DNA from: Membranipora membranacea
Lineage: Eukaryota > Bryozoa > Gymnolaemata > Cheilostomatida > Membraniporidae
Direction of reading: 5' to 3'
Length of the DNA: 64,000 nucleotides
NCBI GenBank assembly: GCA_914767715.1
Contig: OU612071.1
Span: forward strand, 4,898,001 to 4,962,000
Below are positions 1-10,600 of the stretch, in pieces. The position numbers and the translations under genes are program-made. The stretch's first letter is position 1. Each line of letters starts with the position of its first letter. The notes below the pieces were generated by a model. The model was not told where the DNA came from and searched no databases. It was given only the letters and a program-made list of their open reading frames with translations.

Positions 1-1934
1 CAGCTGTCTCTGGAAAACCACATAGCCCAGTAGACTTACTCCTTGGTTCATTATGACTAAATACTAGTGAAACTACAACTACTAACTAGTGATTTTTGTA
101 ACCAGCACTGCTGGTTGATGCGAATTATAATTAAAGCCTTCTTACCACAGAACTATCAGTGTCCCTGAGTGCGCCCTACAGGTGACTGAATATGGGACTA
201 TTTAGACAACACCCCTTACAATTCTTGGTTGCATTCTAAACCACAGATTCTCACTAAATTCAAGCATTAGCATTGTCTCGCCTCTACATGCTTTCTTTTA
301 CTAGTACAAATAACATGGTGTCAATGTTGTCTAACCAAGGTGATGGGGGTGTGGGGTTTTGTCTGGGCCAGTCATCAAATGCGTACAGCTTTTTAATCAG
401 AAATTTATGTGTCACCTCAATAAGGGTGGAGTAACAAGCAAGGGATAGAAATAAGAGCCATTCCCGTCAAACTCGTAATTAGCTACCACCGTCAAGAGGG
501 GGAGCAACTCTAAATGCAGACATATGATTTGAAGTTCTGATCAATCCTACCTTAGAGCTACAGCCTTATAAAAAGAAACAATGGTAATTCAAGTCATTTG
601 CTCCTCAGCACTTTGATTGGTTGAATTTTAACCAGTGCAAACTGGTTTCAAAAATAACTTACTATCTATCTATTTAGTAGACTGTCAATGTAAGCTTGTT
701 ACTACTACTCCTTGCATGTCTGGGCCAATTTAAGAATCCAGACAATGAGCTAACATGGTAATCGTCCCTCGTTTAACTCATCAACAGAGCTTGTAACTTG
801 TACTTAGTGTGATATACTTTAGGGACACTTATCACCTTATGAAGGCTCGACAAAAGTTACTATTCCAGCATACGCAATAATTTAATATCCAATATCATAC
901 TTTCTAGTGCAATACTCAGATGTCCATGTCCTCTATGTTGGGTTGACAGCTTTCAAAGGGAGACAACTCTTAATATCATATGATTTTTACACTCCCAGAA
1001 TGCAATGTCGTTTAGAATTACAACCTGCTTGTAATTTTACATATTTGCATGTAAATTTAAATATTTATAATTTTAGATGTATGAAATTTTACATGATACC
1101 TGAAGATTTAAATTTGTAAATTGTAGATTGAAGCTGAGCTTTTACCATCACCTACCTTTGATTAGTGTGATCTGATCATCCAGTGAGAGGCTTTTAAAGC
1201 CTGGAGTGCATTTAGCAAACTGAGCTACAACTATGAATGTTTCTTCTATTCCTTCTGCCCTGCAATCAGTTATAAGTGAATAACACATAAGTGGGTGACT
1301 CTGTAACTATCTAGCGTTCAGTATTGCAGAGCAACATGATCATATTTTTTCAAGAGAGAGAATTGCCCGGTTTGATGTGAAGGTTTCAGGAAACTTCATT
1401 TACTTGAAACTAGATTTTAATGTGGTCATGATTATCTACACATTAAATAGATCAATGAGGATCGATTTGGAGAAAACCAGTGACGCTTAAGGCAAATTAA
1501 GCTATAATTAAGAGTTGTCTCCTCCCAGTCAAACTTTACAGAGAGGACAAGATCTCATAATAACATTTACATACTTATTCAATAGGTTGTATTTGACCGA
1601 AAGAAAAAATCTTATTGTCACACAGGTTAACTCCCCTCTTTTTTTGTAGGGGAGGTAACCTCCGCTACAATAAGATATTGAAGATTTCATCCTCATCGTC
1701 CTCACTTTCATAGCAGCATATTTTGCTCTAATCGCCAAGACAGGAGTAGTGGAACTTCGGATTTACGAATTTAATCTGGGCATAGTTCAGCAATCAATCA
1801 TGTGAAAGCCAGTATAGCGACATTCACTTGATTGGGTCAACAGCTGTTGTCAATCTCAACGCAAATTCTGAATCAAATTTTGGCGTTGTAGAACTTATTG
1901 TTTTCATAGTAGTCTCTGGTTTCAGACCATGATT
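1..1934. other. Non-coding, AT-rich flank
   Basis: No exon with credible splice sites and coding composition was seen. The only recognisable item is a degraded copy of the GGAGTTGCTCCCC repeat family around 493-547. Confidence 0.4.
493..547. repeat. GGAGTTGCTCCCC-family MITE fragment
   Basis: Contains gggggagcaactctaaatgcag and ends gatcaatcc, matching the right arm of the better copy at 8235-8340. Confidence 0.5.
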
Positions 1935-2050
1935 TTATACAAACCAATGTTGGATAAGTTCCCGCCTCTGATCCAAGTCTAGACCTGTCTCTGCCATGAC
2001 CTTGACATATTCCTTATTAGGCATCACTTCTTCTCCAAGCAGCTCCGTCT
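1935..2050 (-). CDS. Probable terminal coding exon of unidentified gene
   Basis: 116 nt ending in TAA. It encodes TELLGEEVMPNKEYVKVM and then a short helix-turn-helix-looking end (AETGLDLDQRRELIQHWFV). The frame requires the acceptor gtaaactag at 2051-2052; the better-looking upstream acceptor would give an immediate stop with the preceding exon. Confidence 0.4.
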
Positions 2051-3830
2051 CTAGTTTACTCTCATTCTACAAATAAGTCAAAAATGTCAGATGGAGTGAG
2101 AGAGGATACTAGCCTGTTACCTGTAAACATGTCTTTGTGATTTGTAATGTGGAAATATGTTTGCAACTGGTATTTGTTGCTGTCTGTGAGCTGATCAAGG
2201 TAATCACAGAAGTCGGAGAGATGAAGGATGGATGGGATCCTCTCATTGTGGGATTACTTAATTTGAATTGCTGTCATCTGACAATGTAACGATGTATAAC
2301 CAAATAATAATAAGATGAAAATGCATTTTGGAGTTGTCTGACACTAGTTGCATAGATTTACAACTTTGTGCACTTATATTCAGACCTATGGGGACGACCA
2401 AATCTTGCCCAAAGTCTGAATTCAGTGACATAACATTGCATTGAGGTCTGGAATGACTGAATTATTAGAATCAAGTCGGTTTCACTGCAATAAATGGCTA
2501 TCAAGTCATTAACCTTCGAATATGTTCAGACAACTTCAAATACAATTCCATACTTGATTAAATCTTATAATATTACATGAGACTATGGATAATACCTATA
2601 AACTTTGGATGTGATCTATAGTCTCTGACATAACATTATCAGACCATGCAACAATGAAGTTCAGAATTGTAAGAGCAGACATAAAAATGTTGCAATTAAT
2701 TGACTGTAACTATGCACAATATTCCACTTCAAAACCAATCATTCTCAGAAATCGCACCGATATCACAACAAACTGAAGGGACACAATCAAAACAATCAAT
2801 GAGATGATCCAATCCTTAATTTCCTTGACCTAAGGCGTGACCTTGTATGTATCATGGATTCAAATGATAGCAAATTTCAACCAAGAACATCTTTCCATGT
2901 ACGAGATGTGTTTATGGTGGTCTAATGATATATTTACTGAAGCGAGTACAATTACCTTCAACAGGTTTACACACAGTAGTAGTAAGTCAATGACGGCGAC
3001 TGCCTCGTCATTTTTTAAAGGTACATAGTGATCTTATTCCTGCCAATATAATAAATGATGTTACTCATGATTCGGTTCTATATAATATATTCTAATACAT
3101 TATTTTTCTAATTTAATATAATATTATTATTATATATTACATTATGTTACTGACCAGTCTATTCTGTACAAGGTGATTGAGGCACTCTGGTGGTTTGGCA
3201 GCGAAGAAATACTTCATGTGTACTAAAGCTTCTGATAGTCTCTGTACATATCTATATCATAAAAAGAATAAGTTAATAGGTTAAACACGCACAGACAGAC
3301 TGGGAGAATGTTTCAACATGATTTCCCATGATTCATTGCGTGGATGTAATGGATTTTCTCAAGAACGTTTTCAATTTTATCAGTATAATCCTCACTCGAA
3401 CCGTGAGAGCAATCACATTCAACTTCCTAGCTGGCATAGGTCTAAAAACGGGAGATAGTCTCTGCCGAATCTAACTTTCTGTACATCGTAAAAATACTGG
3501 TCTACTAGAAACAAGGATGAATTTACATGTTTTTGCAACAACCTTAGGTTCAACACTCAATATAGTGAAACTTCCACGCTGGAAATGCCGGGTAGTTATC
3601 AAATTTGTATAAGTATAGACTCACTTTTGCATCTCATCCACTAGTGACATGGAGAAGGCGACCTTCTGCTCCTGTACGGAGGGGAGGTTCCTCTGCTCTA
3701 TACTGTGCAGATGGTCGTGTGCCCGCTTGTTAGCCCGACATACTGCCAGCAGGCTCGTACAGTCAGACGATGTACTCGGGCTATCTGAAGGCTCCAATAC
3801 TTCTATTTGTGAAATGTCTGGTTTAAATTC
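1935..3830 (-). CDS. Unidentified minus-strand coding exons (possible divergent receptor C-terminus)
   Basis: At least five exon-like blocks run in the same direction as the receptor: 3625-3830, 3155-3251, about 2956-3021, 2121-2241 and 1935-2050 (stop TAA 1935-1937). The first two join in phase (AA / A TAT GTA), giving helical sequence through LLAVCRANKRAHDHLHSI, then RLSEALVHMKYFFAAKPPEC. The third ends in phase 0 (VNLLK) and the fourth begins in phase 0 (RIPSILHLSDFC). The last ends AETGLDLDQRRELIQHWFV. The weak points are the acceptors of the third and fifth blocks. Spacing around RLSEALVHMKYFFAAKP faintly resembles helix 1 and helix 3 of a nuclear-receptor ligand-binding domain, but the family signature is absent. 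An exon linking it to the zinc fingers (phase 1 in, phase 0 out) was not found. It may be the receptor's C-terminus or a separate gene. Confidence 0.5.
2121..2241 (-). CDS. Coding exon of unidentified gene, fourth in series
   Basis: 121-nt open block, phase 0 in and 1 out, donor ACAG/gtaaca. It encodes RIPSILHLSDFCDYLDQL followed by a Gln/Tyr/His-rich helix. The acceptor (caatgag) is weak. Confidence 0.45.
3155..3251 (-). CDS. Coding exon of unidentified gene, second in series
   Basis: 97-nt exon after the acceptor tgatatag; its first base completes the split Lys codon of the previous exon. It encodes YVQRLSEALVHMKYFF and continues to LVQNRL, before the donor CTG/gtcagt (phase 0). Confidence 0.55.
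3625..3830 (-). CDS. Coding exon of unidentified gene (strongest of the block)
   Basis: 206-nt exon with acceptor ctggtttccag and donor AAAA/gtgagt, phase 0 in and 2 out. It encodes 68 residues: an acidic Ser-rich start (SDSPSTSSD), then a basic amphipathic helix and SMSLVDEMQK. The GC content is visibly higher than in the flanks, which supports coding. Confidence 0.65.
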
Positions 3831-3870
3831 CTGGAAACCAGATAATAATAATGTCAGATCTTCATTGTGA

Positions 3871-3914
3871 CTGGTTTGTCTGTGTGTGGTCCCTGGTTTG
3901 TCTGTGTGTGGTCC
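3871..3914. repeat. 22-bp direct duplication
   Basis: Two identical adjoining copies of ctggtttgtctgtgtgtggt followed by cc, just upstream (minus-strand sense) of the exon at 3625-3830. Confidence 0.9.
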
Positions 3915-5009
3915 GTATATAGATTTAAGTAACAGCTAATCATGTTTTGACATCAGTGCAGGACCAAGGGATCTTTGGTATAAGCATGAAACTCATGTGG
4001 AAACAAACAAATCAACTTTTATCATACATTTTGGAGTTGTCCTCCCTCAAACAACCATGCCAATATTCCAGCAAAGGGAGATTCTACTTTATCCAAATGA
4101 GTGGCGTATGTATTTAAATCAGTTTGATACATTTGCGATGGTCATTTTGAAATACCCTGTTGGAGTAAAGTGTTCACAGGAAGGAAAGTCATCCATTTTG
4201 CAAGCGCCAAAAAAAGATTTGCATTTTTTCACTCCTACCTCTGCTAGCCAAAATTGAGCGCTAGCAAACAGAAAGACATGGCTGATTACCTAAACTGAAC
4301 CTTAGTTAACATATACCCCTCCAGGATCTTAAAGGATGAACTATACCTGAGTGAGTGAAGGACGTTTGTTTGGTTGTATATTTCTTACTTCACGTATATC
4401 TTGAGTTCGCTTCTCATGTGTATATCTGCCTATCTTAATGGCTATAAAACAGAAATTGTTGCAATACAATTTTAGAATATTTTAAGTGTTGGTTACTATT
4501 GCGCATATCAATATATATATGTTGAGATAAGATTTATGTATGTCCCTCACATTATTTATCCCAATAATGTCTTCAATCACAGTGGTAGCAAGTAGTTTAA
4601 TTTAATTGGGTATAAAAAACCATTGAAAGTAAAACAAAAGAAAACTGAAGATGAAGGCTGCTTTAGGATAAATAAATTTACAAGGGATGTGTGTGTGGCC
4701 ATGTGGTCCTAATTTAAAAAAACAAAACAAGCAGATATAGCAAAGACAACGCTTGCAAGAGCCTATTTTCACCACAAATATTACGGACTCATAACAAAAG
4801 CTGGACACAGTAAAGGCAGGCCTATTTGATCAAGGCTGCCTGCATTTAAAAGTCTGCAGCTGATGAGTGCCCCCCCCCCCCCCGTTGGGCGAGGGAAGGG
4901 GAAGCAATTCCAGATGCATGCAAACTAGATCAGACTAGGTCTAGGGCCAAGCTTCCCTCCTTGGCATTGACCAGACACCTTGAGGAAGGTAAAGCGCTAA
5001 TTGATACAA

Positions 5010-5124
5010 ATACACGACATCTGACACTTTTATGTGCCCTGTTTTAAATAAGAGTTATCTCCTCCTGTCGAACACAAATTTATCATGGCTTATCATGTAG
5101 CCTGTGCTAAATTTGCAGAAATAA
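5010..5124 (+). repeat. Left terminal inverted repeat of THAP element
   Basis: 115-bp arm starting atacacgacatctgacac. It matches the right arm in reverse with one substitution. It is non-coding on the plus strand. Confidence 0.9.
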
Positions 5125-6496
5125 CATCCATTGGGGTAGGGTAAGGGTCCAGCCCTGCAAGTAAGTTATACCTCATCATAAGAACTTTCACATATCTGCA
5201 GGACAAAAAAATCTGAGCATGCATGATAAAGTTATTGAATGCAACAGTGTATTGTGCACTCTGATCACTGTCAATAGCTCTACTACCGCATACATCAAAG
5301 GATGATTTATAGCATTCATTATGCAACCACAAATCACTATGTATAAACTGTTCGGAAACAGTAAACAAAAGAGGGATGTCCCCAACCACAAGATCAGCTG
5401 ATTCATTCATAAGTATAAGACATTCGGTTTTATCCGAAAACAGTCATTATACAAAAGCATTTATAGTCATCGCATACAAAGTCAAATAAGTTCAAAAGAT
5501 AAGAAGATAAATAATGCCAGCAGCTAGTTGTGCAGCTATGGGCTGCACTAATCACTCGCGGAAATTATCTAACATCAAGAAGCAGCCATGTAAAAAACAC
5601 ACTGGACAAAATAAGGGTAAGATCAGTTTTTATTTTCCTCATGATTATTCCAAGCATTATAAGTAATGAACCAAAACATAACAGATTTTGATATTAAATC
5701 ACGCATATACACGTCTGAAAGTTCAGAAGTGGTAATTGCAAATACTGCTGCACTAGCCTTTTCATGCAGCCATGGGTTTTGTCTTTTTGGTCCAAAACCC
5801 GTGGCCACGTGACAAGGCTACTGCTGCACCATTTATCTTCTTTATTATTGTTAGTCTGATCTGAGCTATAGGTTACAATGCATGAAATTTGAAGATTACC
5901 GAGCAAGGTTTGATAAATTTATAAAGATTTATATAAAATATCAAAATCATTTAAATAAAACATTGACGATTTTTTTACTTCAATATTATCTTTTACAGGA
6001 TTGTGTGGATGTCTACCATTTACACATTTTAAATTTCCGACTGATAACCTAAAGTGGAAGAATTGGGTCACCTTGATCAATCGACAAAAAAGCGAAGCTG
6101 ATAAAACTTTGTGGGTCCCAGACAGTAATTCGAGAGTATGCAGTGTTCATTTTGTGGATGGTCTACCCACTGATAAAAATCCCAATCCTACGCAGAAGCT
6201 TGGATACGATGCAACACTGAAGATTAGCACTTTACTGAGGAACCCAAGGAATCCAAATAAAAACGTATCAGTAGAAACAGGAACAACCAGCAGCTTGGAG
6301 CCACTAATGATATCAGACAGATCTAGTCAACCAGGGCCATCTAATATTTCCTCTCACAAAACAAATACAGCTATTTTGGAAACATTATTTCTGCAAAATT
6401 AGCACAGGCTACATGATAAGCCATGATAAATTTGTGTTCGACAGGAGGAGATAACTCTTATTTAAAACAGGGCACATAAAAGTGTCAGATGTCGTG
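5013..6496. mobile_element. THAP-encoding DNA transposon with 115-bp terminal inverted repeats
   Basis: Bases 5010-5124 and 6385-6499 are reverse complements over 115 positions with one mismatch (near 5112), so the element is young. The termini are CACGACATCTGACAC, flanked by TA at 5011-5012 and 6497-6498; because AT/TA is palindromic, a 2-bp TA or AT target duplication is plausible but not proven. Between the repeats is a two-exon gene for a THAP zinc-finger protein and no recognisable transposase core. THAP domains occur in P, Kolobok and ISL2EU-type transposases; a 2-bp duplication would favour the last (inference). It sits in the receptor gene region or next to it. Confidence 0.85.
5514..6402 (+). 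CDS. THAP-domain protein encoded by the transposon
   Basis: Two exons, 5514-5616 and 5999-6402, with intron gtaaga...ttttacag, phase 1, join to about 168 residues. Exon 1 starts MPAASCAAMGCTNHSRK, the C-x4-C start of a THAP zinc finger. Exon 2 supplies the hydrophobic core (FTHFKFPTDNLKWKNW) and the closing C-x2-H pair in RVCSVHF. All four C2CH ligands are present. After the domain there is only a Ser/Asn-rich tail with no catalytic region, so it would bind DNA, probably the element ends, but cannot by itself be a transposase. The leader around residues 20-35 is Lys-rich. The open frame and near-identical repeats suggest recent activity, in trans or as an intact THAP-only gene. Confidence 0.8.
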
Positions 6497-6499
6497 TAT
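6385..6499 (-). repeat. Right terminal inverted repeat of THAP element
   Basis: 115-bp arm. The THAP reading frame ends inside it: the last codons and the TAG at 6400-6402 lie within the repeat. Confidence 0.9.
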
Positions 6500-6702
6500 C
6501 GAAAAGTAATAGGTTTCTAAACTGAGTCCTTCTGATACTAAATTCATTATTGATTTTATTAATACTTAAAATCAATGAAAAATACAGACTTTATTAAAAT
6601 TTACATTTCGACAGTTTAAATACATCTATTAGACCTTTGGTAAAGGTTACCTCTGGTCGAGCATATTAATAATCTACTTTGCCAAGGTTGTCAGTTACCT
6701 CC

Positions 6703-6747
6703 ATAGACTTAATATATAGTATATATATATAGTATATTAAGTCTATG
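6703..6747. mobile_element. 45-bp palindromic mini-insertion with 8-bp target duplication
   Basis: The segment begins CATAGACTTAATATA and ends TATATTAAGTCTATG, almost a perfect palindrome. It is bracketed by direct repeats GTTACCTC at 6695-6702 and 6748-6755. A second copy with the same arms is at 10849-10889. Confidence 0.8.
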
Positions 6748-7269
6748 GTTACCTCACATAAAATATCCGCAGGCAAGGTAACTTATTAGGCCTATGCAGA
6801 CAGAATTAATCTTATTTAGTGCAAACTTTATTTTGGGTTCAGTCACAATGCAATGATTGATTGAGGCAAACATTCTTCTGTTAGAATCAGTCATCGACCT
6901 CTGACAAATCAATGGTATTGATTGAACTCAATCTGAGACAGATTACAGTGTAAAGAATCAATAATCAAAGTTTGTATTTATAGATTTTAAGCCTAATTAC
7001 TGATTGAGAGCTAAAAACAGTTATTTTGTAGGTTGGGCTGCACTTTAGATTGTAAGTAAATGTAAGTCTAAACACACAGACTCAACACAGCTAAACCTCA
7101 ACCGCCGCTGGAGGGAATGCATGTCTAGGTGACAGTATCATTGATAGCACAACTAGCTTTATCAATCAAAACAAGGCGATAAACATTTCATCACCTTATT
7201 CATTCTATCAAAATTGACCTACCTTGAGTACTGCTACCTATTAACATCAAATCTCCCCAGCCGAATTAC

Positions 7270-7490
7270 ATGTATTTAGAGTTGCTCCCCCTCGAGCCCG
7301 CAGAGGCAGCATACTAGATTGGATGGGAGCAAATCAAAATTCAAGCAAACTGGATCAATCATGGAACAAGTTTGGTCCATTTGCTTGCAATCGGAGTTGT
7401 TCTCTCCGCGACTGGCTGTGGCTCGACCAGCAGGAGGACGGCAACTGAAATGCAGGAGAGGTGTATCAAACTCGATCTAGATCAATCCTG
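7270..7490. repeat. GGAGTTGCTCCCC-family MITE, compound copy
   Basis: Two adjoining copies: gagttgctccccctcgag ... gcaaactggatcaatc, then tttggtccatttgc ... gagttgttctctcc ... tatcaaactcgatc. It sits just downstream of the zinc-finger-2 exon on the minus strand. Confidence 0.6.
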
Positions 7491-7529
7491 ATAATCGTCT
7501 ATCGATTTTCTATAGATGAGAAGTCTTAC

Positions 7530-7671
7530 CATTTTTAGACATGCCCTCTGTGAGACATTTCTGATATCGACAGGCTGCACAGTTATTCCTCCGTCCTGGT
7601 ATGATCTCACAGTCTCCTGTCTCCGCACATTGGAAATTGTCTCCCCTGGATAGGCTTCGTCTGAAAAATCC
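7530..7671 (-). CDS. Nuclear receptor exon: zinc finger 2
   Basis: 142-nt exon starting exactly with [10 protein letters not shown] after the acceptor ctgtag. It encodes the second zinc module (CAETGDC, then CAAC, then [10 protein letters not shown]) and ends in phase 1 before gtaaga. The exon boundary inside the domain matches the split in the preceding exon, so the two give a complete DNA-binding domain of normal length. Confidence 0.93.
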
Positions 7672-10600
7672 CTACAGGCAGAGAAATGAGTGGGATTATA
7701 GAATATTAATTGGATGATTTTTAATACCATTGGCACGGATACCCTTATTAAGATAGGACGATTACCACACTTCTCCATTCTCTAAACTAAACTAAACTAC
7801 ATGGGATTATAAGGAAAATCCTTTGGGCCATGAGAAGACAATTCTTCGTTCTTTAGGATATTAAGAATTCAATAAGCACAAACACAAATCTGATTGGGAG
7901 TTTAGGACAAGAAAGGACTGGATATGTCTGGAACTCAAAACAAGGCCTATTAGCGGAACATTTAATGACAGAGTGATAATTCCTGAGTGTTAACATCTCA
8001 GCGTTTATTCCGGAAGCCACTCATGTGGGAAGTTAAAAAGCGTTAACTGACGTGACACCCTAATTTGGTGTTAACGCAACGTCTTTGCAAGTTAGAAGAT
8101 CGTTAACTATCTTAATATACCTCAAAACATCTCTTTACAAAGTTTAGCAGGCAATCTTCTGTTTAATTATTGTTTACAGGTTGGTGAAACACAACGTGCA
8201 ATGTAGAGGAGTATCCAGCATGTGTAGTGATCCTAGTTTGGTCCATTTGTCAGCATTCGGAGTTGCTCCCCTCCACAGTTCACGACGCGGCAGACAATTG
8301 GAAGGGGAGCAACCAGCAAGCAGGCAAACTGGATCAAACTTGTTATAAATGATCCTAATTTTGCTAAATATAAATCATAGACATGAACATCAGCCAGGTA
8401 TATGTCAATGTTCTCTGATTACAAAACTGACATACACAACACTTATATACTCCATGGCGCAAACACCCCATTCCTAGCTTAAGCGCCGTCGAATGGCTGG
8501 TAGTAGCATTTCATTGTCAACCACTTTCTATTTCCCATGTTGGGAATGTGGTTGATAATGAAATGATACTACCAGGTATCCCCATCCACTTGTCTGCTGC
8601 GGCGTGATAACGCGACAGTTAACGCTATTTAACATCCCACGTGACCTTGACATCCCTTGACATGACTTTGTGTCTGAGCCTAGATCAGGTATGATCAAAT
8701 TTGCCCGCTTACCAGTTGTTCAATTTCTACTGGTGATCCACTGTCAAATACGGCATCCTTTCAAAGGGGGCAACTGCAAATGCAGGCAAGTTGGATCATA
8801 CCTTGATCTAAGCTCATCCAGGGGCTAGATAGCTATCTACTTATGATGTCACAGGGAGGCCTAAATATATAACCTAGTGATGTCATAACAGTGAGGTGAT
8901 TATGTCACAAGATTCCTTGGAACTATAGACTTCTTAAAATTGTTATATAATAACAGGTAGCCTTGCCGAGAGGTTAATCACATGTCATGAGATATGCCAC
9001 TGTGTCGTTTATTTACAAACTGGGCCTTAGTTCAAGCAGTGTCACAGCAGGGAGAATGGTCACAGATAATGATTATCATAGGTAATGAATGGTTTGGTAG
9101 ATCAGTAATTTGACTCAGCTAGTTTGAATGTACTGAGGTTTGGTATAACAGCATTTGGGGTTAGAACTATGCATTGCCAAAAACTACAGTAAGTAGGAAA
9201 AAATGCGATTGAGGGGTCGTTGGCATTTTCAACATAATATATCATGTGTTGCAACTAGCATGCCAAAGATAGCACAAAAAACGCAATGTGTGGATAGCGA
9301 GTTCCCGATCGACAGTGCAATGCTTACAGTTAAAATATTTTTAGTCTATAACATCTTGTCATAAACATCTCTGTTCCTCTGAATTTGTAATGGGGGGGGG
9401 GGGGGGCATTTTGACGCTTCCTGTCAGTGACTTGAATATAGAAACCCAAGTTGGTTATTGCTATATCTAATCAAAATATCTACAAAAACTGATACAAGCA
9501 GATTTAAGTATGTTTGCCAAGGACAAAACATTGTCGGTGATGTTTGCACTTAAATTGAAGAAGCAGTGGTTGTCCACTGTAAGAGCTTGCCAATGGAATG
9601 AGTGTTTTTGTTTTACTATATGAATCACAAGCCTTGACTAGGATACTGATACAAGAGAAGAGGGTGTCAAGATTAATACTTAATGTACTAAAGTCAATGG
9701 TGTCACTGAGTTGGCTTAGCACTCGAGAATTTCCATTTTGTATCCAATTTGAACAAAAGAAATTCTGAACAATTTCCCACAGCAAGCAAGTAATATCTGT
9801 TTTATGGTATTTTATGAATAGCGGATATTTTAGCACAGTCATGGAGAGCTTATGCGTAGGCCTACAGGATGAGTTGTGATGAATTAATGCAGTGCAGTAT
9901 AGATCTGATGGCTTAACTTTCATCCTAATAACATAGGGCTAGATGGAGTTTTATTCAAACTCCCTGCATTCACAAGTGCCCCATTTCCGAAAACTGCCTG
10001 TAAACGCCAGCAGATTATCAGTGAAGGGGAGCACCTCCGTAATGGGTGGACAAATTTGCTCAAGCTTTACTCAGACAACGCGAAGTCTCAGAATAATGTG
10101 ACCTCCCTCTCAATCTCAGTACAAATGTAAATATTGTGGTTTTGGTCCTTTTATAAGCGGTTTTCAAGATAACCCTGGAGAGAGGACAACTCCGAATTGA
10201 GACCTGAATCAGAACTCAGAAAACTGTCTATTTAGTGACATGCCGTTATCAGCCACCGTACCAAACAAACAAATAGGCCAAGGAGTCATTCGTGCTCATA
10301 AACTCCCAACATTGGTGCAACTGATATGCTTCAGAGTTTACTGAAACGTTTGTTTTTCTTCACTTTGCACCCTGATAGCGCCACAAAATCCCCTGGAACG
10401 AGCCTCTGCCCCATACGCTTCTCAGGATGTTGGGAGCGACTTGACAAGGAGATGCCACTACCAGCACAGAATTGAGCGTTATAACTACCCCAGACCAAGT
10501 CTGGTAGTAGTATTACCTTGCATGCTTCACATGCATTGACTTTATACTACCTACAAAGTGCACAGTCATGAGTGCATAATGCATAGTCCATAATTTATGG

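Noticed and set aside
5093-5410. Minus-strand 105-codon frame inside the THAP element
   Set aside because: It overlaps the inverted repeat and shows no domain; the THAP frame on the other strand explains the element.
9504-9923. 139-codon open frame on the minus strand
   Set aside because: Longest frame in the left half, but it has no splice signals that fit neighbours, no recognisable motif and AT-rich random composition. Probably chance.
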